This document shows positions 8,259 through 15,992 of a stretch of 64,000 nucleotides of DNA, one piece after another. The notes below the pieces were generated by a model. The model searched no databases and had not been told where the DNA came from. It worked only from the letters and a program-made list of their open reading frames with translations. This DNA is from a virus. The position numbers and the translations under genes were made by a program. The number at the start of each line of letters is the position of its first letter. Position 1 is the stretch's first letter. The stretch covers positions 1 to 64,000 of the IMG/VR virus record IMGVR_UViG_3300020731_000015, one strand, 5' to 3'.

Positions 8259-8381
8259 ATGACAGACATCCTCAACATTGACTTCACCAACGGCGCAGTA
8301 GCGAAGACCAAGGAGTTCACTCCTGAAGAGGCTCTCGCTTGCTCACTAGAGAACCCTGAATACTGCGAGGCTTGCCAGTAG
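8259..8381 (+). CDS. 40-aa Cys-containing peptide
   Basis: MTDILNIDFTNGAV... ends with EYCEACQ. A TAAATA hexamer ends 5 bp before the ATG and no Shine-Dalgarno is visible, so it is probably leaderless. An intrinsic terminator follows immediately (8384-8405), making it a monocistronic unit. Function unknown. Confidence 0.65.
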   Translation: MTDILNIDFTNGAVAKTKEFTPEEALACSLENPEYCEACQ

Positions 8382-8383
8382 TT

Positions 8384-8405
8384 ATTGCGCCAGAGCGCAA
8401 TTTTT
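8384..8405 (+). terminator. Intrinsic terminator
   Basis: ATTGCGC (8384-8390), loop CAGA, GCGCAAT (8395-8401), then a T-run. A perfect 7-bp stem placed 2 bp after the stop of the 40-aa gene. Confidence 0.8.
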
Positions 8406-8468
8406 AGACCTCAAGGCCGAAGCGTATCTTTTATGGTACGCCCACGCCTATTCGGGTATTATTTGCTG

Positions 8469-8624
8469 ATGATGCACAAAACAAACTTTAAGGTTGACCT
8501 TGAGGCAATCCGCAGGGAAACCGAAAAGTCAATGTCGCCAGAAGAACTCAAGTATGCGGACAACCTCTGGCAAGCGGCCCTCGATGTAATCGGTGGCGGG
8601 CGAAAAAGAAAATCTAACCGATAG
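8469..8624 (+). CDS. Hypothetical protein
   Basis: 51 aa (MMHKTNFKVDLEAIRRETEKS...), helical with a basic end (GGGRKRKSNR). The longer frame from 8385 begins inside the terminator, so the paired ATGs at 8469 and 8472 are preferred. No strong ribosome-binding site. Function unknown. Confidence 0.55.
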   Translation: MMHKTNFKVDLEAIRRETEKSMSPEELKYADNLWQAALDVIGGGRKRKSNR

Positions 8625-8661
8625 CCTTGACGACAATACCCTACAAGGGTAGAGTGGTGAA

Positions 8662-8745
8662 ATGACTATTGGAAAATACGCCGTCATTTTTGTACTCGGT
8701 TGGTTGACCGGCGCGGCCTCGGCCTTTATTGGGAAGAGGAAGTAA
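8662..8745 (+). CDS. 27-aa membrane peptide
   Basis: MTIGKYAVIFVLGWLTGAAS is one hydrophobic helix, followed by a basic end (IGKRK) consistent with an N-out or N-in single-pass peptide. The stop overlaps the next ATG (TAATG). Confidence 0.5.
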   Translation: MTIGKYAVIFVLGWLTGAASAFIGKRK

Positions 8746-8822
8746 TGAGCACGACACAGATGATTATCTCGTTGGTTTGTATCTGGGCTTTGGCTGGTAT
8801 GGCGATTACGAGTCGTCGCTAA
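8745..8822 (+). CDS. 25-aa membrane peptide
   Basis: TQMIISLVCIWALAGMAI is a single hydrophobic segment ending in SRR. One-base overlaps on both sides tie it to the neighbouring micro-genes. Confidence 0.5.
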   Translation: MSTTQMIISLVCIWALAGMAITSRR

Positions 8823-8971
8823 TGTCCATCACCAACCGACTTAGACGATTTGCGATTCGCCACCGAGCGCGCAAGGCTTCTATCCGTGCGTATCAAGACC
8901 GCCAAGAGTATCTCTACTCCCTTGAGGAAGCAATTGCCCGAAGCCTAAAATACAAAGGCTCTCGTGGCTAG
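8822..8971 (+). CDS. Basic helical protein
   Basis: 49 aa (MSITNRLRRFAIRHRARKAS...), very rich in Arg and Lys and probably helical; nucleic-acid binding is possible. Starts in a TAATG overlap; a longer in-frame start at 8729 would overlap two genes. Confidence 0.6.
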   Translation: MSITNRLRRFAIRHRARKASIRAYQDRQEYLYSLEEAIARSLKYKGSRG

Positions 8972-9061
8972 ATGCCAAACGACCTAACTTGCCCGATTTG
9001 TGGGGAAGCCCGGTCACTAGGCTCGGACTACTGCCCGACTTGTGGTGAAATAGATTTATGA
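8972..9061 (+). CDS. 29-aa zinc ribbon
   Basis: CPICGEARSLGSDYCPTCGE holds two CxxC knuckles 12 residues apart, a complete minimal zinc ribbon. Starts right after the previous stop and overlaps the next gene by ATGA. Possibly a partner or regulator of a nucleic-acid enzyme; role not known. Confidence 0.7.
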   Translation: MPNDLTCPICGEARSLGSDYCPTCGEIDL

Positions 9062-9213
9062 GCGAAGGCATCAATCCAAATGAGTTGGAATACGCCGATA
9101 TCGTTGTTTCGCTATGGGCGATTGACGATGGTTTGGCGAAGATGGAACGCGCTCTACAAGGGATATCCGACTCTATCGAAGAGTTCCGCAAGAACCTAAA
9201 GGAAGACTGCTGA
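9058..9213 (+). CDS. Hypothetical helical protein
   Basis: 51 aa (MSEGINPNELEYADIVVSLWAID...), amphipathic and probably coiled coil at the C-terminus. ATGA overlap upstream. Function unknown. Confidence 0.65.
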   Translation: MSEGINPNELEYADIVVSLWAIDDGLAKMERALQGISDSIEEFRKNLKEDC

Positions 9214-9214
9214 A

Positions 9215-9403
9215 GTGGCTCTACAGTTCTCTAATTGGCTCGTAGAACACGATGCGTATGTTGAGGGTGCGTTTGAGAAGCATTATGTCGTGGCTCACAA
9301 GGAAGACCACGCTCTTTCTATCGTTCGTTCCAAAGCCCCCAACCTTGATTGGGAAAGCGGCCGATTCACAATTCGTATCACTTGGCTAGGTGTGGTGAAG
9401 TGA
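9215..9403 (+). CDS. Hypothetical protein
   Basis: 62 aa from GTG, one base after the previous stop. The mixed alpha/beta composition gives no family. The stop overlaps the next GTG (GTGA), coupling it to the glycosyltransferase. Confidence 0.6.
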   Translation: MALQFSNWLVEHDAYVEGAFEKHYVVAHKEDHALSIVRSKAPNLDWESGRFTIRITWLGVVK

Positions 9404-10236
9404 GCGAGAAGCCACTCGTTCTTGTCCACCTACTCGCCAAGAACAAAGCAAAGACACTCTCGCTCTATTTGGAAACTATGGATGCGTGGGATTATCCCAA
9501 AGACCGAATCGTTCTCTATGTCAAGACGAACAATAACGAAGACGGCACGGGAGAACTGCTGAAAGACTGGCTAGAGCCTCGCCAAGCAAACTACAACCGT
9601 GTAATTTTCGAGGACAACGACATACCTCGCCCAATCAACGGCACGGCAAATCACGATTGGACAACCGAGCGACTCAATGTGTTGCGAGGGCTACGAGACA
9701 AGGGCTTGCGAGTAGCCACCGAGTATGGGTGCGATTTCTACTTCGTGAGTGATGTAGATAACTATTTGCTTCCCCAGACCCTTTCCAAACTAGTCGATGC
9801 TGATTTGCCCGTTATCGCCCCAATGCTTCACTTGGCGACAGACGGCACAGAGGTTTACGACAGCGACCATATAGCCTTGGCCGCCAACCCAGAGAACTAC
9901 TCAAACTTCGATATCAATGTTGTGGATACTGGTGATACTCGCAACGGCGAGTTCCAACACTTGTTTGAGTCACACTACTACCAAATCTTTAGGCGAGAAA
10001 CGACCGGAATCTTCCAAGTTCCGATTGTCCACTGCACCTACCTAATGCGCCGAGATGCTTTCACCAGAGCCTCGTTCCAAAATGGAGTTGATGGCTACGA
10101 CTACATAATCCTTGCCTACAACTTACGGACATCGGGAATCCCACAGTTCATAGACAACCGAGAGGTTTATGGGTGTCTCACTTTGGCGGAGAACGCCGAT
10201 GCTTGTAGGAAGTATTTAGAAGTTCACGCAAACTAA
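9400..10236 (+). CDS. GT-A type glycosyltransferase
   Basis: 278 aa from the GTG overlapping the previous stop; the in-frame ATG at 9349 would lie inside the preceding gene. The N-terminus PLVLVHLLAKNKAKTL and the metal-site-like DFYFVSDVDNYLLPQTL (D-x-D-N) resemble GT-A glycosyltransferases of the procollagen-galactosyltransferase/Anp1 kind. It may glycosylate phage DNA, virion proteins or host surface. A second glycosyltransferase is at 18998-20104. The acceptor cannot be inferred. Confidence 0.75.
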   Translation: MSEKPLVLVHLLAKNKAKTLSLYLETMDAWDYPKDRIVLYVKTNNNEDGTGELLKDWLEPRQANYNRVIFEDNDIPRPINGTANHDWTTERLNVLRGLRDKGLRVATEYGCDFYFVSDVDNYLLPQTLSKLVDADLPVIAPMLHLATDGTEVYDSDHIALAANPENYSNFDINVVDTGDTRNGEFQHLFESHYYQIFRRETTGIFQVPIVHCTYLMRRDAFTRASFQNGVDGYDYIILAYNLRTSGIPQFIDNREVYGCLTLAENADACRKYLEVHAN

Positions 10237-10238
10237 CC

Positions 10239-10256
10239 CCTAGTTTCCAAACTAGG
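10239..10256. repeat. Inverted repeat, possible operator
   Basis: CCTAGTTT-CC-AAACTAGG is a perfect 8-bp inverted repeat directly after the glycosyltransferase stop and 17 bp before the next gene. It contains the TTTCCAAA word that is frequent in this window near gene starts. Confidence 0.5.
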
Positions 10257-10272
10257 CGATAGCATTGACCCT

Positions 10273-10356
10273 ATGAAGAACTTTATCCTTTTCGCAGAAG
10301 GCTTTGGGGTTGGCGTTGCGCTGATGCTCATTCTATCTTTCTTTCGCCACAGGTAA
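10273..10356 (+). CDS. 27-aa membrane peptide
   Basis: MKNFILFAEGFGVGVALMLI is hydrophobic and ends SFFRHR. The stop abuts the ATG of the terminase. No ribosome-binding site is evident; a GATAGC hexamer ends 9 bp before the ATG. Confidence 0.5.
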   Translation: MKNFILFAEGFGVGVALMLILSFFRHR

Positions 10357-11307
10357 ATGAACTCCACAATCCAAAAACTCCTTGCTTTGCCAAAGGCACA
10401 GCGCGAGGCGATTCTCAACTCCTTATCGCCCGAAGAACTCTACGCAGTCACGCAGGCGATTGAGGCCGAGGCGACCAAAATCCAACGGCATTGGTATTGC
10501 CCCCGTGAAACTTGCGATGGTGAACCACACGCCGGATTCCACTGGTGCGACCATCCGATTGACTCCGAAAACCACAAATCTTTTTGCAAACACGCCCGAA
10601 CCAGCCAACGCCCACCGAAGCAAGACCCGATGAACCCTTGGACAGTTTGGATGTATATGGGCGGTAGAGGCACTGGGAAAACGAGAAGTGGTGCTGAATG
10701 GGTGCTTGACCTAGTTTGGAATCAGGGCTATCGCCGTATTGCCCTTATCGGTAGAACGCCAGCCGATGTGCGAGATGTAATGATTGGCGGAGACTCTGGG
10801 ATTATGAATTGCTCTTCGCCCCACCCGAAGCCTCTCCACGAGCCCACGAAACGCCGACTCCTATTCGCCAACGGTGCTGAATGCTTTACATACTCGGCAG
10901 CGGCCCCCGACCAATTGCGTGGTCCACAGCACGATGCCGCTTGGGGTGACGAGATTGCGGCGTGGAGTGATGCGTTCCGAGGCGATGCTTTGGACACTTC
11001 GTATAACAACTTGATGCTCGGTCTTCGTCTAGGCGAGAAGCCACAGGCTCTTTTCACCACAACCCCTAAGCGAGTCAAACTCGTAAAGGAGATTTTGGGT
11101 AGAAAAAACACGACTATCACAAACGGTACGACCTACGAAAACCTAAAGAACCTCGCCCCATCGTTCCGAGAGAGCGTTATTCAGGCGTATGAGGGAACTC
11201 GTATTGGTCAGCAGGAGTTGATGGGCGTGATGATGACTGATGTTGACGGTTCGCTATGGACTTTGGAAATGATTGATTCCTGTCGTGGACAGTTGGCTAT
11301 CGTATGA
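10357..11307 (+). CDS. terL: Large terminase, ATPase half
   Basis: 316 aa. Walker A GGRGTGKT is at residues 102-109 and the Walker B region HDAAWGDE ends at D198-E199; LFTTTPKR is the coupling motif. This is the packaging ATPase of the large terminase. N-terminal to it lies a Cys/His cluster (CPRETCDGEPHAGFHWCDH), a possible zinc site, not usual for terminases. The ORF ends about where the nuclease domain should begin and overlaps that ORF by ATGA, so the two domains are on separate polypeptides. Confidence 0.93.
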   Translation: MNSTIQKLLALPKAQREAILNSLSPEELYAVTQAIEAEATKIQRHWYCPRETCDGEPHAGFHWCDHPIDSENHKSFCKHARTSQRPPKQDPMNPWTVWMYMGGRGTGKTRSGAEWVLDLVWNQGYRRIALIGRTPADVRDVMIGGDSGIMNCSSPHPKPLHEPTKRRLLFANGAECFTYSAAAPDQLRGPQHDAAWGDEIAAWSDAFRGDALDTSYNNLMLGLRLGEKPQALFTTTPKRVKLVKEILGRKNTTITNGTTYENLKNLAPSFRESVIQAYEGTRIGQQELMGVMMTDVDGSLWTLEMIDSCRGQLAIV

Positions 11308-11933
11308 TTTCCGTAAGTGCTGATGACTTCCTACGAATCGTTGTAGGCGTTGACCCCGCTATGACGAGTGGCGAGAACTCTGACGAGACCGGGATTATCG
11401 TTGCCGCATCAGGGCCGCATCAGCCAGATACTTGTAGTTTGGAACATTGTAAAGTTCACGGCTACATCTTGGAAGATGCCACTATCCCTAGAGGGCAAAA
11501 GGCAACACCTGAAAAGTGGGCCACGAGAGTCGTAGAAGCCTTTGACGAGTGGAACGCTGGCGTTGTTGTTGTAGAAAGCAACGCTGGTCACGAACTCTTG
11601 GAAATGACCCTACGCACGATTCGCCCGACCTTGCCAGTATTGCGACCCAATGCGGGCGAGGGAAAGCGGGCTCGTGCTGAACCTATCGTGGCTCTTTACG
11701 AGCAGGGGCGAGTTCATCACTTAGGCGACCCAACACAGTTCGCTACTTTGGAAGAACAGATGACAACTTGGGTTCCTGAAGCGGGCAAGCACAATTCACC
11801 AGACCGGCTTGATGCCCTTGTATGGGCATTGACCGAACTCAACCTGTCTGGGCGTAAGCCACGCAGGGCTTTGCCTGATGTTATGCCTATAGATATGCCC
11901 CAGCCTAATGTGTGGCGAGGTATGAGCCTCTAA
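11304..11933 (+). CDS. terL: Large terminase, nuclease half
   Basis: 209 aa with an RNase H-like nuclease core: IVVGVDPAMT (D17), VVVVESNAG (E91) and SPDRLDAL (D167/D170), the acidic residues that bind metal and cut DNA during headful packaging. It starts with ATG overlapping the ATPase stop. In most phages the two halves are one protein of about 500 residues; summed length here is 525, so nothing is missing. Its end overlaps the convergent minus-strand gene by 4 bp. Confidence 0.92.
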   Translation: MISVSADDFLRIVVGVDPAMTSGENSDETGIIVAASGPHQPDTCSLEHCKVHGYILEDATIPRGQKATPEKWATRVVEAFDEWNAGVVVVESNAGHELLEMTLRTIRPTLPVLRPNAGEGKRARAEPIVALYEQGRVHHLGDPTQFATLEEQMTTWVPEAGKHNSPDRLDALVWALTELNLSGRKPRRALPDVMPIDMPQPNVWRGMSL

Positions 11934-12172
11934 ACGAGCGCGTAGTGAGCCTGTGTGCCGTTTCCTGACCATCTAGACCAGACTTGGGAGTATCCGACTA
12001 TCCGAATCTTTCCGTCGCTCTCAAGGCGGTCTAGAAGCCAAGTTAGGCTCGGCTCAAAGATGTTTGTATCGCTGCTGATTTCCTCAACCGACAATCCGTT
12101 GGGATTACGCTCTAGGTCGTTCAGAATCTTCTCTTGATTCGCTATGACCCACTCTGATTGGAGAGTATTCAT
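11930..12172 (-). CDS. Winged-helix-like small protein
   Basis: 80 aa. NPNGLSVEEISSDTNIFEPSL followed by LLDRLESDGKIR resembles a winged helix (helix-turn-helix plus wing), so DNA binding is possible. Last gene of the minus-strand unit 12833-11930; ATGA overlap with the preceding gene. Confidence 0.65.
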   Translation of the reverse strand: MNTLQSEWVIANQEKILNDLERNPNGLSVEEISSDTNIFEPSLTWLLDRLESDGKIRIVGYSQVWSRWSGNGTQAHYALV

Positions 12173-12576
12173 AGTGGATTCCCATCAAAGTCCGTGACGG
12201 TAATTCTCAAGTAATCCTCGATATTGAGATTGGGAACGGTCACGCTCTCTTCGTAGGCGAGAAGCGTAGCGAGTTGCTCGTCTGTCAGACCAAGCGTTTC
12301 ACCACCGAGGTTCGCGCCACCTGTGAAGATAACATTTCCGACCATAACATCAGTTGGGCCGTAGTTCTCTACCCAAAGGGCGGTAGCCATAGGGTTCTGA
12401 ACAATCTCGCCAGCGTATTTACCCTCTTCGTTGACCCACATATCTATACCGAGCGATGGCAGGTGGACACGCTCAATAAATCCGCCTACGGCTTCGCTCA
12501 AAACATCTAGAGATGTCGCTTTGCTGAAATCAACAACTTCACGCTTGTTATCGGTAGATACCTTTAGGGCTTTCAT
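12169..12576 (-). CDS. DUF3846-like protein
   Basis: 135 aa. The order SEAVGGFIERVHLP, MWVNEEGKYAG and ATALWVENYGPTDVMVGNV is that of DUF3846 proteins found in phages and plasmids; their function is unknown. Coupled to both neighbours by 1- to 4-bp overlaps. Confidence 0.75.
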   Translation of the reverse strand: MKALKVSTDNKREVVDFSKATSLDVLSEAVGGFIERVHLPSLGIDMWVNEEGKYAGEIVQNPMATALWVENYGPTDVMVGNVIFTGGANLGGETLGLTDEQLATLLAYEESVTVPNLNIEDYLRITVTDFDGNPL

Positions 12577-12833
12577 TAGTTGCCCTGCTTTACGAAAGTG
12601 AGCGCGTAGGTGGCAAATCGCTTGCGGGCTAGTGCCGTGTTTTCGATTCCGTGAAAGACCTCTTTGAGAGCCGGGTCGCCGTTGCTGAAATCAAAATCCA
12701 TAGCGAGGGTCACGCCAGTCTCATCAAGATAAAGTTCCCCACGAAGCGTTGAGCCATCGCTACGAACGACCGATGACTCTAAGCACTTGATACCGGGAAC
12801 CCATACTGGTTCGGTAATTGTTGTGTTTGGCAT
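12576..12833 (-). CDS. Hypothetical protein, first of a minus-strand unit
   Basis: 85 aa (MPNTTITEPVWVPGIKC...), beta-rich, no recognised motif. An AAAGGAGAT ribosome-binding site precedes the ATG and a promoter at 12861-12890 drives it. Confidence 0.7.
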   Translation of the reverse strand: MPNTTITEPVWVPGIKCLESSVVRSDGSTLRGELYLDETGVTLAMDFDFSNGDPALKEVFHGIENTALARKRFATYALTFVKQGN

Positions 12834-12860
12834 TTGTATCTCCTTTATTTGCCTAACCCT

Positions 12861-12890
12861 AGTTTAGTGTCTAGGAACACCTCAAAGCAA
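12861..12890 (-). promoter_or_regulatory. Sigma70-like promoter
   Basis: On the minus strand TTGCTT, an 18-bp spacer and TAAACT, followed by AGGGTT and then AAAGGAGAT before the ATG of the 12833 gene. Confidence 0.65.
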
Positions 12891-12893
12891 GGG

Positions 12894-13259
12894 CTATTCG
12901 CCGCCCTCTATCTTCTCTACAAAGAAACGGAGTTTGCCCGCCTCTAGAGAATCAACAACCATTTTGTTTAGTTGGTTTGTAGCGTTTTGTAGATTGGCAT
13001 TGACCTCATCATTTAGGCGAGTGGTCTTATCCAGCAGCAAGGCCGCTTGCTCGGAGTAGTCAGCGAGACTAATTTCCCCATCTAGATACTTCTTGAGCAA
13101 GACCGCCCCAAGTGATGAGTGAGTCGCTAGGTTCTCGTGCTTTTTATCCTTTGCTCGTTGCTGAAATGAATACTCAACGGTCGCTACGAGATAGCCGAGT
13201 TTCTCGGCCTGATGCTCGATAGAGCCAAAGGTGGAAGAGTCGAACGAGTCGCTACTCAC
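12894..13259 (-). CDS. Hypothetical helical protein
   Basis: 121 aa from the GTG at 13259, which overlaps the end of the upstream gene; the ATG at 13301 would overlap it by 50 bp. Helical, with KYLDGEISLADYSEQAALL. Function unknown. Confidence 0.65.
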   Translation of the reverse strand: MSSDSFDSSTFGSIEHQAEKLGYLVATVEYSFQQRAKDKKHENLATHSSLGAVLLKKYLDGEISLADYSEQAALLLDKTTRLNDEVNANLQNATNQLNKMVVDSLEAGKLRFFVEKIEGGE

Positions 13260-13578
13260 CGGCACTTTCGCCCTCTTCTGCCATACCAACGACACTCTCA
13301 AGGTCTTCTACATACTCCTTGATTCGTTGCTCTAGGAACTTCAGCACGAAGTTAAACGAGTTGATAGCCCCGAACCTCTGTTGCCCCTCGGCGGTGTCTG
13401 TCGTGCCACCTGAAGTGACAACGGCATTGTGCTCGTCAGTCAGGTTATTGATATTGGCTACCAAGACATTGTGAATGAACATCAACTCTGCCCCAACCGC
13501 CGCTTCCTTGCTAGGCATAGCCTTAGCGGTTTCGGAGTTGGGGTAGGTGATATTCTCGTTAGTGGGTGCGTCGCTCAT
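13252..13578 (-). CDS. Hypothetical protein
   Basis: 108 aa (MSDAPTNENITYPNSE...), mostly helical and acidic at the end. Overlaps the next gene upstream by 4 bp and the following one by 8. Function unknown; part of the amidoligase-headed operon. Confidence 0.7.
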   Translation of the reverse strand: MSDAPTNENITYPNSETAKAMPSKEAAVGAELMFIHNVLVANINNLTDEHNAVVTSGGTTDTAEGQQRFGAINSFNFVLKFLEQRIKEYVEDLESVVGMAEEGESAGE

Positions 13579-13961
13579 TCTTTGAGGCTATCGGCTTTGG
13601 GTAGAACGGTCAAGTTCGCCGGTTCCTTGTGGACTCCGAAAGCCCGGTTAAATAGTTCGTGGATGTCCATAGCCTCAACCTCGGCTGGTGAATCCTCGTC
13701 ATCTGACTCGTAGTGAGCGCAAGTGTCATCGTGTTGCCAAGCGTAGAACTCCGTGTTGGGAGTGTTGCCGAGCCAACGGTCATCTTCGGGGGTCTTCGCC
13801 CAGTCCGCATAACTCTCGCAGCAATTCTCGTAGGCAACCAAGACCTCTGCTGAAACGGTCTTGTCGCTAGAACTAAGCAAGTAGTTGTAGTTCCAAGTGG
13901 ATGGGTCGGTGTCGCTCTCAACTTCGAGAACAACCACATACTTCTTCTTATTGGTATCCAT
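13575..13961 (-). CDS. Hypothetical acidic protein
   Basis: 128 aa (MDTNKKKYVVVLEVES...), acidic, with three Cys (NCCES, DTC) and no known motif. Preceded by AAAGGAGATACCT. An AGAGTAGGGTTTAGT element like that found at other promoters lies just upstream. Confidence 0.7.
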   Translation of the reverse strand: MDTNKKKYVVVLEVESDTDPSTWNYNYLLSSSDKTVSAEVLVAYENCCESYADWAKTPEDDRWLGNTPNTEFYAWQHDDTCAHYESDDEDSPAEVEAMDIHELFNRAFGVHKEPANLTVLPKADSLKE

Positions 13962-13998
13962 AGGTATCTCCTTTACTAAACCCTACTCTACTAGTGTA

Positions 13999-14934
13999 TC
14001 AGGCCGCTGTGACAGTCGAGCGGATTTCCTCGCCTAGAACGACAGAATCCCCGTTATCAAAGGAAAGTGTCACGGGTCCGATTTCCTCGGCCAACTTCGT
14101 AAGGCGATTGGTGATTTCTCTTTCTAGTTCGCCCAAGAACTTCTTGTAGATAGTCAAGATAATTCGCCGGGAAGACTGAATCGCTTGCTCGAAGTCTGTT
14201 TCGATTAGGCAACCGTTGGGAAGCAACCGACTGATGTAGTCGTTGTTAGGGGTGCTGAAATGCTGGGCGGCCTTACTAAAAATTGTGTAGCGATGTGAGC
14301 CCAACTTGACCTTGTAGCGGGTATCCATTTCGCCGTTATTTCCAAATTGGATAAACGGAGTAATCGTCAACAAAGTAATGTCCATTCGAGGAACGCCAAC
14401 GAGGACTAACTCGCCGCTAGTAGATGGCTCGACCACTACCCCTTGCTGATTTATTTTCTCAATGTGCCAAACAATTTTGTTGTAGTCAGCCACGAGGGTA
14501 TCAACGCTTTCCGTAGGGAACACTCCGTATCCGCCACTACTACCAGTCATAAGCCGAAGGGCGGGGAGAATCGTGCTATTGACCCGATTGGCGCGAAAAG
14601 ATGCGATTGCTTCTTCCATATCTTTTAAGAACCGAGTCAGGGCTCGCTTTACAACTGGTGAAGCGTTCTGCTTTTCTCTAAAGGCATCTTCTTTGGCTGC
14701 CACGACATCATCAACGAGCAAGAAAGTATTACCGCCCCGATAGAACTGGTCGCAGTCGTAGTCAAGAACATCAGCAACGGTGTATCCGCTACCAGCGGGC
14801 ATACAAACCTTGATTGGGGGCAAAACCCCAGAGGCTTCATCTCGCTCGGCCTTTTGCCGACCATACGCCGTAATCTGTCTGATTATTGGGTTTAGGTCTT
14901 TTGTGATTTGGATTCCCTTTGGAAAATTAGTCAT
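13999..14934 (-). CDS. Hypothetical protein of the amidoligase operon
   Basis: 311 aa. Start chosen at the ATG at 14934, behind AAAGGAGAT; a longer frame from 14994 begins inside the upstream gene. Mixed alpha/beta; the only salient segments are CMPAGSGYTVADVL and MTGSSGGYGVFP. No family recognised. Could be the substrate or an accessory factor of the amidoligase, by position only. Confidence 0.75.
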   Translation of the reverse strand: MTNFPKGIQITKDLNPIIRQITAYGRQKAERDEASGVLPPIKVCMPAGSGYTVADVLDYDCDQFYRGGNTFLLVDDVVAAKEDAFREKQNASPVVKRALTRFLKDMEEAIASFRANRVNSTILPALRLMTGSSGGYGVFPTESVDTLVADYNKIVWHIEKINQQGVVVEPSTSGELVLVGVPRMDITLLTITPFIQFGNNGEMDTRYKVKLGSHRYTIFSKAAQHFSTPNNDYISRLLPNGCLIETDFEQAIQSSRRIILTIYKKFLGELEREITNRLTKLAEEIGPVTLSFDNGDSVVLGEEIRSTVTAA

Positions 14935-15253
14935 TGTTCTCAATCTCCTTTTGGTGAAATGACTCGTAAAAATCTCTGGCTTCTGTGAGCACATCAGGCA
15001 AGGGCTTGCCAGTCACGCTCAACCTAATAACGCCATACTCGGCTAGACCGATAAGGAACTCTTCTTCGGTTAGGTCGGGGTCAATGATTACTCCATACTG
15101 AACCCACACCCGATAGGCGATTCCCCGCTTGGGATACTTGGCGTCGGCGGGCGAATACGAACGCTCACCGATAATCGCTAGAACATCGAAAGCCGATGGG
15201 GCAGTGATAGTTTCACCACCCCATACGACTTTCCAAGTGGCTTCCTTACGCAT
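14927..15253 (-). CDS. Hypothetical protein of the amidoligase operon
   Basis: 108 aa (MRKEATWKVVWGGETITAPSA...). Starts one base inside the stop of the amidotransferase gene and overlaps the next start by 8 bp. No family recognised. Confidence 0.7.
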   Translation of the reverse strand: MRKEATWKVVWGGETITAPSAFDVLAIIGERSYSPADAKYPKRGIAYRVWVQYGVIIDPDLTEEEFLIGLAEYGVIRLSVTGKPLPDVLTEARDFYESFHQKEIENND

Positions 15254-15981
15254 TAGGCAATCGCTTTCAGACTCTCGCCAATCTTGCGAACATCAAGAAT
15301 ATTGCCGTTGCGGATTCGCATATAGGTATAAGGCTTGATATTTTCTATCCACTCCAACTTCACGCCAGCATCCTCGCAAGCGTTCACTAGCAAGGGGATA
15401 GTGGAAGCGAATACCAACGAACCCTTTGGGGTCACGCCGATAGCAAGTGGTGAATCGGTCACACGGGCAAGGTGTAGGTCACGCTTATCCTTGGCATCGA
15501 ACCACGCTAAGGCGGCCCGACCCTTGAGAGACTTCAGAACCTTGTTAGGGGCGTGAACCGTGTTGGCAAGCAAGGCAAACGCCGCTTCGCTATCCACTTC
15601 ACCATAACGCTCGCAGCGTAGGGTGTCGAAGATTGCGTTGTCATTCGCCAAGTGTCCGTTGTGAACCCCCACGACCCGGCCCGAAACAATCGGGTGGTTG
15701 TTGAGGTTGTCCTGTGGTGAACCCTGCGTAGCGTAGCGAGTGTGAAGGATAGCCCTACGAGTATCCGTAGGCATCTCCGCCAAGTATGGCTCAAACTCCC
15801 AAGCGGGGACAGGGGCCTTACTAACAGCGATAGAAGCCTTTTTGTTGCCGTCCTTGAATACCCACGCCGCACCGGTGGCGTGTTCACCACGCTCAACGAT
15901 TTGATTTAGTAGGCACTCGGATAGAAGTTGGGCATCTATCTTTTCGTTTTGCGTGAAGCAAAATCCAGCAATTCCACACAT
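15253..15981 (-). CDS. Class II glutamine amidotransferase-like enzyme
   Basis: 242 aa. MCGIAGF gives the N-terminal nucleophile Cys2; HTRYATQG, NNHPI, VHNGHLAN and EVDSEA are the glutamine-binding and oxyanion motifs of the GATase_6 (Ntn hydrolase) family. It stops after the glutaminase domain, with no synthetase domain, so it would hydrolyse glutamine (or a gamma-glutamyl amide) and supply ammonia, or cleave amide bonds, for a partner. The amidoligase gene lies immediately upstream (11 bp gap) in the same operon. Confidence 0.9.
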   Translation of the reverse strand: MCGIAGFCFTQNEKIDAQLLSECLLNQIVERGEHATGAAWVFKDGNKKASIAVSKAPVPAWEFEPYLAEMPTDTRRAILHTRYATQGSPQDNLNNHPIVSGRVVGVHNGHLANDNAIFDTLRCERYGEVDSEAAFALLANTVHAPNKVLKSLKGRAALAWFDAKDKRDLHLARVTDSPLAIGVTPKGSLVFASTIPLLVNACEDAGVKLEWIENIKPYTYMRIRNGNILDVRKIGESLKAIA

Positions 15982-15992
15982 TGTTATCTCCT

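Noticed and set aside
13610-13939. 109-aa Arg/Thr-rich minus-strand ORF
   Set aside because: Shadow of 13575-13961 in another frame, with unnatural composition.
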